From positions 14,570,001-14,634,000 of the forward strand of contig NC_088316.1 in the NCBI RefSeq assembly GCF_910592395.1: a stretch of 64,000 bases of DNA. The letters run 5' to 3'. Below are positions 49,701-61,417 of this stretch, in pieces (position 1 is the first letter of the stretch; the number at the start of each line of letters is the position of its first letter). The position numbers were made by a program, and so were the translations under genes. Under the pieces are notes generated by a model. The model was not told the origin of the DNA, did not search any database, and worked only from the letters and a program-made list of their open reading frames with translations. The stretch comes from Lineus longissimus. Taxonomy: Eukaryota; Nemertea; Pilidiophora; Heteronemertea; Lineidae.

Positions 49701-52262
49701 CGCGGTGAATTGATAAGGAGATGATGCATTGAACGACAAAAGCATAGACAAAGACGGAGTCCGTATACGGGTGGTGGGGATATATCGAGATTTGCTGGGC
49801 CAGCCAGACGACCCTGCAATGTTTTCCAATAGTATTTGTGTTAGCTGCTCCGATTTATTGTTGACCGACGAAAGAAGTCCGTGTATGTGACTGGCGTGTT
49901 CATGAATATACAATGCTGCTATACCACTTCTATCATTAAAGCATTACATGTATTTGCAGACTCCCACACACGGAAATAATTGCGTCATTAAAATTGCAAC
50001 AACGGCAACAGAACCATCGACTACAACAATAAATGACGAAATACGTTAAGATAACATCATGAAGAACATGGAAATTGTTGATGTTTGTGGTCAATATGTA
50101 AGCAAATGTCGCGGAGATATGATAATTGCCTATACCATTACTAAAAAACGGTAGTCCTAGTTTCATTGTTATCTGAAGGTTAATGGAATTTGAAATTGTT
50201 TTTATACGTGTCATGGCATCAGTAATGGCTCGTGGTTAGTAAACGAGAGCATGGGTGTTATATGACAACTACTTTTGAGGCCATCATTCTCTCCATCCCG
50301 TTGAGGAGAAAAAAGACGGCATCAACTGAAACCCGAATACTGCCATACCTTTTTTCAAATAATGTGATTTTTACTTTTACATGAAGTATGCAGTCTACGA
50401 TCGATCTAACTTCAATGTTCGTTTAGAATTGAAAATATTGTTCATTTTCTCCTGAACACGGATTGTATCGGGTTCGTTCACTGCAGGCATCTCCCCCCTT
50501 AATGTATTGACATTTCCTCAGCCTCCAGACAACGTGGGCGAAGGCTACGGTACGGGGGCAATACCGCTGAAAATTCAGTATGACCGCCGGCGGATTGCCC
50601 ACAGTCATCGGTAAGCCACTGTAATATTTTCCATATACTATGTTATTTATAAAAATTCGAAATTAAAGTAGTAGGAAGCTGCCTAATTACAACATTTTCC
50701 AAGTCTTTACCAATACAAACATAGGTATTACTGGTATCTCCCTGTCCTAGTAAATCATGCTCACCAACAAATATTGATACGAGCACTCTGTAACATACGA
50801 AAAACCAACCAACATTTGACTGTAAGTACTCAGTGAATAACCATGTTTTTGTTAAGGCATACCTGGCTAATCAATATATTCCCCGTGTGAGACTTAGACC
50901 ACGCTTTCAAAACGCTCAAAGTACCCATACATCAACAAATATGCACTTTGGAGAAGACCAGATTACGTCTGCAAATGTTTAGTTCAGAAAGGCCGACATT
51001 TTATGACTGACGTATGTAATATGCTATCGAAGGAAGTCGTCACTTATATAGTTGTCAGAGGATTCAAACAGTCTGAAATATCAATTTACGTGTTCTTCTC
51101 ACCACTTTCCTCAAGCAGAAATCATGTAAGACTTCCTGTCAGATGACAGGTTCGACCAATCAAAAAAAACCTTATGTGATGATGGCCGTGCTGTCTGTAC
51201 CAATCAAGCATGATAGCTCTCTTTTGATTAGTCAATACCAGTCGGGAAGTCCCAAATTACTGCTTGAGGAAAGTGGCGAATGCTTGGCCAGTTGGCGTTG
51301 TCCAAATATCTTACCGACTTACTGGCAGTGAATGTCAATCCTAACGTCTTCTCCTTTCAAGGATGGATATACCCACAACGACATTAGATCGGTATGGCCG
51401 ACTTAAATACTGTTAAACTCGTCTGACAGTGGCATTTGCCAAAGACTTTTGGTATACCAACAAGTCATGACACCTCCATGTACACAACATTTTAAGGGTA
51501 CCACTTGACCAAGAACCTTGAATGACATGTCTGCTTGACTTCGCTAAGTCAAGTCAACAATCAATGATAATTCAATAGAATTTAACCTTGCCCCAGGATA
51601 TACGGCAGAAGTTCGGGCCCGCAGATACCAATGTAAATGGAAAAACAGTGGAGAACAAAGCATACTGACAGATAATGAGAAGAAGAAAGATAAGATAAAT
51701 GAACTCGAAAACTACTGGCCGCATCAAAGACGCTTCAAAGCTGTTTTACCAGAAGAGATAATGGGCCAATCTAATGGAAATACACGTACCAACAGTTCGT
51801 GCGATGGCCACTCATTACCCTTGCCAGATTTAATGCGTCATTTTATTTGTCAATGACTTTCGACCTTAAGTGGTTAATTCAAACTGATTTTTATAAATTG
51901 GCAACTTCCATTATTGGTTGCATCCTTCCCTAATAAGACAGAAGACAGTAAAGTTGCCGGCCTAAATTGGCCTAATTCGGTAAATTCTTTGGCTAATTAC
52001 GATCACTTACCACATCCAACGGTTCTGATATGTCATATCCAAGAAGATCGTCCTTCAAACGTTTCTTGTACACTGGCTTAACTTTGTTACCTTTATAGTA
52101 TGGTTTATAGTCAGATTTCTCCCGCAGCACGAAACATGAACACATCTGTAGTGAGATCAGCAACGCCATGGCAAGAAAGGCGGGGGATAATCCAAAATAC
52201 CGGCCGGACATTTTGCCTGGGACTACGCTTCTGAAAACATGTCTGTACCTCCCGAGACCCAT
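43718..52262 (-). CDS. secreted PDGF/VEGF-like (PVF) cystine-knot growth factor
   Basis: Ligand family for VEGFR/PDGFR-type receptor tyrosine kinases. Six exons: 52011-52262, 45571-45778, 45009-45244, 44522-44646, 44188-44319, 43718-43991, in frame, about 408 aa. A hydrophobic signal peptide is seen in exon 1 (LSPAFLAMALLISLQMCSC). Met at 52211 (MSGRYFG) would give a more usual signal peptide start than Met at 52262. The knot spans exons 3-4: C-x24-C-x5-C, then GCC and, in exon 4, ENHTSCECQ. C-x24-C-x5-C matches VEGF-A spacing exactly, but the segment before CC is RCEQDSGCC instead of RCGGCC. Exon 5 adds a C-x-C-x-C block (CICDCDPGSIVC) like the C-terminal repeats of VEGF-C/D and insect PVFs. 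Exon 6 is acidic (FDDDMEDDEYGEE) with a TAA/TAG-type stop at 43718-43720. The propeptide is basic. Intron 1 is 6.2 kb. Confidence 0.9.
47546..47661. repeat. 58-bp tandem duplication
   Basis: Two copies (47546-47603 and 47604-47661) share TAATGCTGCAGAG.TGATTT and CTGCCAGACGGGTCAAGTT with few differences. Located in intron 1 of the PVF-like gene. Confidence 0.9.
48166..48260 (-). mobile_element. candidate tRNA-derived SINE fragment
   Basis: Read on the minus strand this has a box-A-like TTTGGCTAGCGGTCG followed at tRNA-like distance by a box-B-like GTGGCTCGATATATCCCC, then CACCATCCGTATACGGACTC. The last 35 bp recur at 49755-49789 with one mismatch, inside the same intron. No poly(A) or target duplication is evident, so the assignment is tentative. 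Confidence 0.45.
49755..49789 (-). repeat. second copy of the CTCGATATATCCCC...CGTATACGG element
   Basis: 35 bp, 34 identical to 48166-48200, including the palindromic CCGTATACGG core. Flanks are unrelated, so this is a dispersed truncated copy and not a local duplication. Confidence 0.75.
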
Positions 52263-55168
52263 ATACGAATTTGTTTGTTGATGCCGAGAAAACTGCGTCT
52301 TATCCTTTCCTTCAGAGTTGTTGATGTGGTCAACTACAAGTTTAAATTAGCCAGCTTCCTTGTGTGTCGAGACTGTCGATGACGACAGATTCAGCCTCGC
52401 TGCAACAACGTGCTCTTTGGATCTGCTCTACAATCACGAGATGAATCTGCGATTGCCACTTTCCTCGTAAAAGTTGCGAAATATCCAAGTTACAGAACTT
52501 TATGGATGTTCCCCGTTGATATATATAAGAAAATATCGGATTACGGTCCCCGTTGATGGAAAAGCATGGTCGATTTTATCCAGGTAGACTATTAGCGGAC
52601 TTGTTAACTTGACAATGCTCTTGCGCGAAATGAAGTGGTCCTTGGTCCGTCCACAGGCCGCCGGGACCCGTCACTCTGTACTCCAGCATGGTATTGCCGG
52701 CGGTCGACGTCACGTACTAAAAACTAGATCAAACAGTAATTAATACATCCTAGTTCCAACAGTCGGCCCAATATATCAGTTCAAAGCTATAAGTATCTAG
52801 GGTCAAATCGATATGGAATGACTTAAGATAAGTCAACAAGTCCTTAACTCCAAATCTACACGAATTATACGTAATCGCTTGTAACATCAGAGCAAGTTTC
52901 ACAAACGTGGTGCTATTTTACTTTATTACCGACGAATATGAAATGTTCACAGAATGTTTTGCAGATATATTGGTTTGAATGCGAATTCAGGTCATTTTGT
53001 AATGGTTTTCTTTTGTAAATGACATACAAAATAAAGTATTTTTGAAGTAGGCCTTCAACTCGTTTTGTGTTTTTTTGCGTTGTTCTCTGCTTGTTTTGCT
53101 GTTTAGATTGCGAAAACAACTCTCTTGCAATGGTATGTTGGGTCAAATGCCTGATTTACCTGTGAACTGTGTGCAGGACAACCGATAGGAGTCTTATCTA
53201 ATAAAAGAGATATTGGAAGCTATATCTTCCAAAAGTGGTGAAAGAAACACCGTCGCAGACCGTATTTCTCACCTGTCAGGGAGATTGGTGATTGGCATAC
53301 TACCAATTATCGTGGTTAACAGGTGTCGCTAGCAAGTGAAAAGAAGCACATGCAATGGAAGTGAAAAGGCACACATGTAAATAAAAAAAGGTCTTCTTCG
53401 CCACCTGGAATTCGAATACTAGTATATTTATAAAGTACTACGATCCATCGTTTGTAAACCGTCCTGTGTGCACCCCTTGATCACGTGGTCAGAATGCAGT
53501 ACATTTTATTAATTTGTTTACTTCCAACCAGCACTTGCTTATCTTTTGGCAGAGAATCAGATACGGCGTACGATGTGGAAGAAGAATATGTTTTCGAGTC
53601 AACTGGCACTGGTCTTTACCTGTAGAACCTGAGTTAACTCGAAACATTTGTTGAAACTAGTGGTTGTAGCAACGATGAAAATGCAATTCGAATGCTTTCC
53701 ATGGAAATCATCAAAACTACGTAATATTGGTCTTCACATTCGGAAATTGAACGTAGGGCGATAGCTATTAAAGATCGTATGATTGTTGTTGTACAACTAA
53801 ATAATGATGGAATAATTATTAATAGTATATCCTAATTCATTAAAAGGGTAAATTATACTTTCCGGACGTCATGTGATTGATGATCTATATGCATTATGCG
53901 AATTATCATTCGGCACTGCCACCTCGTGATTTTGCTCGTGCCTCATTAATGACCTTTTCGTTCTTGTGACCGGGCCATAACGAGTTACTGCAGTATCATT
54001 GCGTCATGCTGTCATATGATTTGTACACAAAGTACAGCATTGGCAACTTCGCAAGGAATCTAGCACTGGCATTTCGTGGACGAGAGCTTCTCTTGCGCTA
54101 CTAAGCCAACTGCGTATCGAATTCTGGCATCCAGGATTTGAGAACGCGCTGTAAACTGCCGGTAAAAACTGGTTCAAATGTAAGCTTCGGTGAAATTTTT
54201 TCCCATTGCAATCGACGTATCTACATTTAATCATGTATGTTGCGTACACCGCTTACATGTAATTCTAAACCAGAAGTGACCTCCCCACATCCTTTTTATG
54301 AAGCGCTTTGATAGGCTATATAATGATGATGATACCAATTTTATTCGACCGTTACCAGGATCAAATTATATCTATCTGGGTACCGACGTTTATGTGCAGG
54401 CTTCGACTTTTACATTGATCATCACAGAGCATACACAGAAGGGACGGCGACCTTTTCAAATTCAAAGGCCTGCTACGTTCGTTCAAAAATTCAAACTCGA
54501 ATTTGAAATTTCTAATTGTGTAAATACTCACTGAATATACATGTAAATTTCATCTAGTGGATATTGATAGAAGAAAGCGGTCCTGACACACCATGACACA
54601 CCACGTTCAAATTGCAATTCTTTGCAAGATTGATGTTCATATACTTGTTATACTCTTTCTCGGGTACGACTGCTGATGAACGAACGAATTTTCTAGGACG
54701 CAACACGTACATCGCTGGTAGAAACCTGTTGTTCCTCAGGTTGTTTTGATGCTCTTCGCTGGATCTGTGTTACCTATCGAAAGTTCCGCACTTACTCAGT
54801 ATCTTCAACATGAAGCATTGTATAGTTGCTGATGGACGTAGATGAAAGGAATACTCATCAAGGCAAATCACCCTGAACTTTATGGTCGTATATAGCTCCT
54901 TCTAATGATGTAGCCGGTCCTCTTTTACGTCTTTGTAAGATGCAAAACATTGGTGGTTAACATGCTGGCAAATGAGCCTTCCCGAAATAATGCTGACCGG
55001 CGGATGCTATGCCTACAAGGCAAAAACTCATAAAAAACAGAAAAACTGAAGCCCCAGCTCTGCGAGGTCTTCGCATGCTTGGGTACTGGAGAATGACAAT
55101 TGCTAAAGCCCGGTTCATGGCATTGCTTTTCATTCTTTGGCACAGAACCTCCTCTCGACATTAAAGCC
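52263..55168. other. intergenic region upstream of the PVF-like gene and of the GPCR cluster
   Basis: Divergent promoters are expected here. One exon-like island on the minus strand at 52609-52716 is described under findings. From 52720 to 55100 nothing supportable was seen. Confidence 0.5.
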
Positions 55169-56859
55169 ATGACCACTCGCGAGGAAACGACATCGCCATC
55201 TGTGGAGGAGTATCCGGAGCTACTCCTCGCCACTGAAGCCATCATCAAGTATGTGTGGATCGTCGTCGCTGTTTTCGGGATTACGGGAAACGTGTTGGCC
55301 GGAATGGTCGCTTTCCAGAAACACAACAGAAACGTTTCGACGTGTACTTACATGTTAGGTTTATCGGTGGCAGATACTTTGTTTCTGCTGCAGCTTGTTT
55401 GGCAGTTTCCACTCAGTTATCACGACCCTCGAGGTTACTTCATTGAACAGCAGGCCATTATATTAAAGTAAGTGCTGACAATCTTTTTGAAATATCGTTC
55501 TTTTAAAGCCACGTAGAGTGTTGTCAAAAGGGTTTCTAAACGTCTGGCTCCGAAACTGGCGCTCGCGCGAAGCACGTGGCTAACAAGAGGTCGCCAAGGG
55601 TCCAGCCCTTGGTGTCTTCCGTTCTGCACTGACACTGAGCCATTACGATGGCAGCGTCAGTGTGGGAGAGGTGAACACCTCTGGTCAGGTCTGGACAACA
55701 AGGTTCTCACATCATGAAATTCTGAACAAATCCCGCAGATTGTAGTAGACATGGTAGAGGGCTTGGCGAGGTTGATAACGGACCATGCACTGCTGATACA
55801 GCAGCGCCGCTAATGCTCTATGTTTTTCAGGATCTCATGGTACTTCCAATTCACCTTCGCCATGATATCAGGCTACGTTCTCGCCGTGATGTCCATTGAC
55901 CGCCTGATAGCTGTCCGCTTCCCGATGGCCGCACGTCGCCTCTGTACCATCAGCAGGGCCAAGAAAGTTGTCATTGGGGGCTTTCTGGTGATCGCCATTC
56001 TAAACTTAAACACATTCTTTACGTTTCAATATGTTGATTTAAGTGGTAAGTATCACAATGCTTTTCTTTCCCTCTGCACTGACATGCATTCATAACACCT
56101 CAAATTTAGGTGGAGAGGGATGGCTTGAGAATTTGTGATCATGACTTCGTCTCCAGCCATTCCAGCCGTTCACCATAAGCTGGCAAGGCAAACTCCGCCT
56201 CAGACGTCCCTTGTCCTACCGGCCACCTCCCCATCAATGCCTCCAAAGTTGTTCGAAATGTTAGGGGCATTGCTGGTTAGATAGCGAAGGGACCAAGAGA
56301 TAGGATCGCGCCCGAGAATGGGCGCATCCGAAGGTCTAATTCCATCTCCTTTTTAGGTGTGAAAACGTTGCTCTTATCAGTTCCTGAAAATAAATCCATT
56401 GAGATTTTGACGTCGACGTTCCATTTAGTTTTGGGAACCATTTTCCCTTTCTCCACAATATGCATTAGCAATTTTATCATAATCGTCACCGTAAAGCAAG
56501 CTGCAAAGGAGCGTCTGAAAATGGGCTCAAAAGTCGATAATTCGACAGATCGCCAAAGGGCGGAAACGCAACATCTCACGCGAATGCTCATTTGTGTTTG
56601 CATCGGTTACATCGTCACGTCACTTCCGTTTCGTTTTCATTATTTGATAATTGGTATCCCAGAGGTCAGTGCACTGTATGACTTATCGAAGCCATATTGG
56701 AATCTACGCTACATGTTGGAGAATGCGGTAATCTTTTTTGTGTGGATCAGCAATTATGCTTGTAATTTTTACATCTACTGTTTAGGTGGCGGGAGGCGGT
56801 ATAGAAATGACACCAAAGCTGTGCTCAAGCAGATAGTTTCAGTATTTTACCGTGCTTGA
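55169..56859 (+). CDS. rhodopsin-like (class A) orphan GPCR, paralogue A of a tandem trio
   Basis: Seven-transmembrane receptor of 338 aa in three coding exons: 55169-55467, 55831-56045, 56357-56859. Intron 1 is in phase 2 and intron 2 in phase 1. Met at 55169 (MTTREETT) is chosen because paralogues start at the same place; an in-frame Met at 55100 exists upstream. TM1 has GNVLAGMVAFQKHNRN, TM2 has LSVADTLFLL, TM3 ends with SIDRLIAVRFP (DRY replaced by DRL), TM5 is FPFSTICISNFIIIVTV, TM6 has CVCIGYIVTSLPFRFHYLI and TM7 has NYACNFYIYCLGGGRRYR. The canonical extracellular Cys at the top of TM3 is absent. General appearance is of invertebrate peptide-receptor-like expansions, but no ligand can be assigned. 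A putative AATAAA lies 42 nt after the stop. Confidence 0.93.
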
Positions 56860-57813
56860 GAAAATATCCAGCTCATCATCAGTCGGGAGAGGGAATGTCT
56901 AATAAACGGGTGCGAGGACTACGTTCTTGGCCCTACGTGTTGCATTATAGGTTCGAAATACTATTGCCAAGAGTTGAAGTCCCGGGCTCTTTTACTCAAT
57001 AGGCGTCAGAGACAAACATCTGTGTTTACGTTAGCTGAACTATGAGTCGTCTTCTTTGGTAAATGTATTCAGACAAGCTACTGCTGATGCTGATTGAGCG
57101 TGTTCGCCAAGATTCTACACTCGGACCAACCTTGTTCCTTGTCTACAGCAATATGTTCCGCCATTAATTAGTTCAGCCAAAACATAAGTTGGCCAATTTG
57201 AACAACTTGGCTTGGTCCAGGACCTATGACTGGGAAATTGGTCAGCTGACCAATTCAGTTGTCGAAGTTCAAAATTTGACCAAGCCAGCAGAAACGATCA
57301 GTCTATATTTGGACGGCAGTTTTTCTCTCTCAGTGAAATGCTTGATAACCGTACCGTTATATCTACCACAATTTGTGCATTTTTAGATCATCTATCTTTA
57401 TACATTTTTATTCGCTTTTGACAGATGATATGATATGGTATTTTATAAAAACACTTGTCATGCCTAAAACAGTATGATGTTAAAATAGGTTCTAGATGTT
57501 ACGACTGCAATGATTTCGTACGGCTTCCCTATATGGTGTTCAGGCTAGTCAGTGCAAGGATCACATACTGAACTTCCAGCGGTACTCCGTAGCCTCCGCC
57601 CATACATGGAAGGTGAGCAAAATCAATACGTTGAGGGTCAAGATGCGTCTTACTCGGAACGCGGTTTCACTAATCCTGGTAGTAGTTCCTACCGCTAGCG
57701 GGTATCGTATCACGCACTCATGGTCCCGATGGTCGGATACGAGATACTCACCACGAAGCGCTAAAATGAATGTCTAGAAGTTACAATTTTCTGTGTTTGA
57801 CTACTTCTGTGGA
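56860..57813. other. intergenic spacer between GPCR paralogues A and B
   Basis: Contains the putative poly(A) signal of A at its left end. A sequence TCCTACCGCTAGCGGGTAT near 57687 recurs before paralogue C. No gene in it. Confidence 0.55.
56901..56906 (+). terminator. putative polyadenylation signal of GPCR paralogue A
   Basis: AATAAA 42 nt downstream of the stop codon of paralogue A, which would give a very short 3' UTR. No equally placed canonical hexamer is seen after paralogues B or C. Confidence 0.5.
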
Positions 57814-59481
57814 ATGACGACCTCTGACTTTACGGGATTGTCATCTGTGGACGAATACCCAGGGCTACGGCTCGCCATCGACGTGATCTTAAAGTACCTA
57901 TGGATCGTCGTCGCCGTTTTCGGAGTCACAGGAAACGTGTTGGCGGGAATGGTCGCTTTCCAGAAACACAACAGAAACGTTTCAACTTGTATCTACATGT
58001 TAGGTTTGTCAGTGGCGGACACGCTGTTTCTACTGCAACTCGTTTGGCAGTTTCCCCTCAGTTACTATTACGTTCCCAGAGGATACTTTATCGAACAACA
58101 TGACATGATATTGAAGTGAGTGGTCTTTATCTACCTGATATCGTAGATACTGTTACAAATGCGTTAAAAATGTGAGTTTCTTTCTTGGAATTTCAACAAA
58201 GCTTTTTCCTTTCCTAAAGTGAAGACGATGAAGCCTGCGAGTAGGTCCGTATACCTTCACAATAAAAGCATAGAATCCTAACGGCTGATGGTTGGTCATT
58301 ATGACTGTTTTGTTTGTTGTACGGCATATCTATATTGGTGCCGCCAGCATATGCCTTCATCAATATGACCAAGATCTATACTTGGTATGATTAATTTCCT
58401 TTTTGCAGGATCTCATGGTACTTCCAATTCACTTTCGCAATGATATCGGGCTATGTTCTTGCCGTGATGTCCATTGATCGGCTAATAGCTGTTCGCTTCC
58501 CAATGGCCGCACGTCGCCTCTGCACCATTACCAGGGCTAAGAAAGTCGTCATTGGGGGCTTTGTGGTGATCGCTATTCTGAACCTAAACACATTCTTTAC
58601 TTTTAAATATGTTGATTTGAGTGGTAAGTGGGGGAATTTAAATCGAATAAACTTAACTGCATAAAAGAATATTGACTTCAATTATCTTGTTTAAAATCAC
58701 CCAGCTCCGGATAGCGAACTGGATATTCCTTCAGGACACTCCCCAGGCGCTTGATGAGCCAACATCGGCTCCTTGTATCGGCATTCTGCCTCTCAATGTG
58801 TCAAGGCTTCCAGTGGTTGAAGGGCATTGCTGGTTACGTGTCTTTGAGATCATAGTTAAAATTGTCGTGCATATATTGGTAGTAATTTCAAGATTCTGCT
58901 GGAAGATGTGCACAACGATATGTACCCATTATTTTCCTTTTGCAGGTGTGAAAACGTTGATTTTATCCGTTCCTGAAAATGAGGCAATTGAGATCTTAAC
59001 ATCAACCTTCCATTTAGTTCTCGGGACCATTTTTCCCTTCACAACTATATGTATCAGCAACATCATTATCATCATAACAGTGAGGCAAGCCTCGAGGGAT
59101 CGCCTCAAAATGGGTACGAATGCCAAAATCGACAACTCGAAAGATCCCCGAAAGGCGGAAACTCAACATCTCACACGCATGCTCATTTGCGTCTGCATCG
59201 GTTACATCGCCACGTCACTTCCGTTTCGTTTTCATTATTTGATAATTGGTATCCCAGAAGTCAGTGTGATGTATGATATGTCAAAGCCATATTGGAATTT
59301 GCGCTACATGTTGGAGAATGCATTGATATTTTTTGTGTGGGTCATTAACTATGCTTGTAATTTCTACATCTACTGCCTCGGCGGAGGAAGGCGGTATAGA
59401 AAAGACACAAAAGCTGTCCTAAGGCAGATAGTTTCAGTATTTTGCCGAAAAGAAGTATCAAGATATGGCATGAATCTTTAA
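57814..59481 (+). CDS. rhodopsin-like (class A) orphan GPCR, paralogue B
   Basis: Receptor of 350 aa with three coding exons: 57814-58115, 58409-58623, 58946-59481, with the same phases as its neighbours. It begins MTTSDFTGLSSVDEYPGL. It shares GNVLAGMVAFQKHNRN, LSVADTLFLLQLVWQFPLSY, MSIDRLIAVRFPMAARRLC, PFRFHYLIIGIPEVS and NYACNFYIYCLGGGRRYRK with paralogues A and C. The C-tail is slightly longer (FCRKEVSRYGMNL). It is transcribed in the same direction as A, about 1 kb downstream, consistent with tandem duplication. Intron 2 is about 320 nt. No ligand can be inferred. Confidence 0.93.
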
Positions 59482-61417
59482 TTGTGCTAATTTTTCGTTA
59501 GGCACACTTTCGACAAAAGTGCCTCCAAAGAAACGGGACGCCGGGATATCTTCATGTATGATTACGCTGCTTCCGTTGGGTTGAGTTCCGGTCAAAATTT
59601 CTTTTGGACGTGAATCAGTGTACGCATGAGATTCCTGCAAGACATTTAGCATATTTGCTTGGTACATGGTGTGTTGTTATTGTCGGTAAAATGCTTGCTT
59701 CTGACCAACAGGGTTTATGCAACGCAGATTCACTACGGTTGCTTGAAGGTTTTGTAACGGGACCATGTCTGAACAAGCCAGCTTACTGAATCTCATCATA
59801 CACCCAAATGAACAGGGGAAGGTCTTGCCTAAACATCAAGTATACACTTATACGGTGAAATGCTTTAGGGTAAATCTACTTACTTAGCTTGGCTCTCAAA
59901 CAGTTTCAAAAGCAGCAGATACAACAATGGTGATACACGAAAATAGTGTCAACACTTTTTTGCTCGCGACCTGTTCAAAATCGATAACTCTTCTATGAAT
60001 AACAACTCTTAAAAAACCAACTCTTCTATCTTTGGTCTATTCTGTGAACCGCAGAAAAAGGTTTCATCAAGTTACAACTGCATTGTTCGGTTGTATAAAT
60101 AGATAAAACGAGTTATTTTTCTTCCAGTAGTTACTTGCTGGTTAAAATGATTCGTTCACATTTGCCATCTCATAGACATTTTCCTATTTTGTATCAGAAG
60201 CAATGTTGTGGTACGTGTCCTTCCTGGTTTTAAACCATAACGAGGAGTTTTACCTCTTTTTTTGTTCATTCAAGAGCCATAGCCAAACGAGATTATAAAA
60301 CATCGTAGCAGCGTCTTCGATTACTTCCCCCGTGCCTGTGCGAGTAAGCGCTACAGCGTTTCGTTTCGGTGGAGCGGATAAGCCTTTCGTTAAAAGATGG
60401 AAAACGATCCTGCAAATGCCGGCCTTACGACATCAACGAATCTCAACAAATCTTTTATCGCATCACAATGCAGTTCTCTTGCAAAATGATGAGGCAATGG
60501 AATAAGTTTAACTAAATAAGTGACAACTGTGGTCAGTGAGGTTAGCGAGTGCTTGTTTTAGCGTAGACGCACCCTCAGTCCGGTCCTGGGTCCCTCATTT
60601 TTTCGCTACTTCATCGTTCCTCGGGGCTAGTGCGAGATCCGGTGCTTACCCCTTGCGCTGCACTGGTTATCGAACGTACTAAAATATCCTCAGACTTGGT
60701 ACTATGGGATCTTCCAAACCTTGTCACGGAGTTCATAAAGATGGTGACCCGCCAAACTAAACATTAATGACACAGCACAAACTACCCATCACCATTACAC
60801 TGTTGTGCACTGTCGTCTTTTTAACAATTGTCCCGGGCAGCTTCGAATGGATTTCTCTTTTGGTGTTCAGACTGATCAAAGCATTTCAATAATTTAAATT
60901 CTAAATTCATATTGAAAGACTCTAGACTGACTATCAATAATACATGCATCCAGTGCAAGAGACTAAAATGTACGACCATCTTAGTAACAGATCCTACCGC
61001 TAGTGGGTATTATATGAACTAGTCTAGTATACGCACTAGCGGCAGCGCCTGGAACTATTGTCAAGGTCTCGCTCATTTATGCTGACTGGTCATGACTAAT
61101 AGGTCAGAGAGGTACATATAGGGTAAGCGTTCAGGAAAATAAATGATAGAATAGAGTATATCTGGTCGTTTACTCACAACGGTTGCTGTGGTATTGCCTC
61201 GACTTGTGATAATCTACTGAAGAATTCCTGCACTGGCCGGGTCTTCTAGGATGTTTTTGGCAATACAAGTCAAGCGTCGTCCGCAGCCAGTAGAACACTG
61301 AACAAGACTTGTGTGACTCAAGGTCTCTGCCGCGGTGATGTTGCAGAAATGAGCCATGTAATGCATAATGCATGACATACATCGTCACAACATTCTTCAC
61401 CCGTCGACTCTTAAACC
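59482..61417. other. intergenic spacer between GPCR paralogues B and C
   Basis: About 1.9 kb with no supportable gene. Around 60992 it contains TCCTACCGCTAGTGGGTAT, a near copy of the element upstream of paralogue B. Confidence 0.55.

Larger units (their letters stand above)
45779..52010. other. 6.2-kb first intron of the PVF-like gene
   Basis: Mostly AT-rich. It holds the 58-bp duplication, two copies of the CGTATACG element and two GC-richer exon-like islands (minus 47314-47462, plus 50522-50610) described under findings. No complete second gene could be assembled. Confidence 0.6.

Noticed and set aside
54004-54249. 81-codon minus-strand frame with several Cys
   Set aside because: No splice context, no recognisable motif, composition typical of random intergenic sequence.
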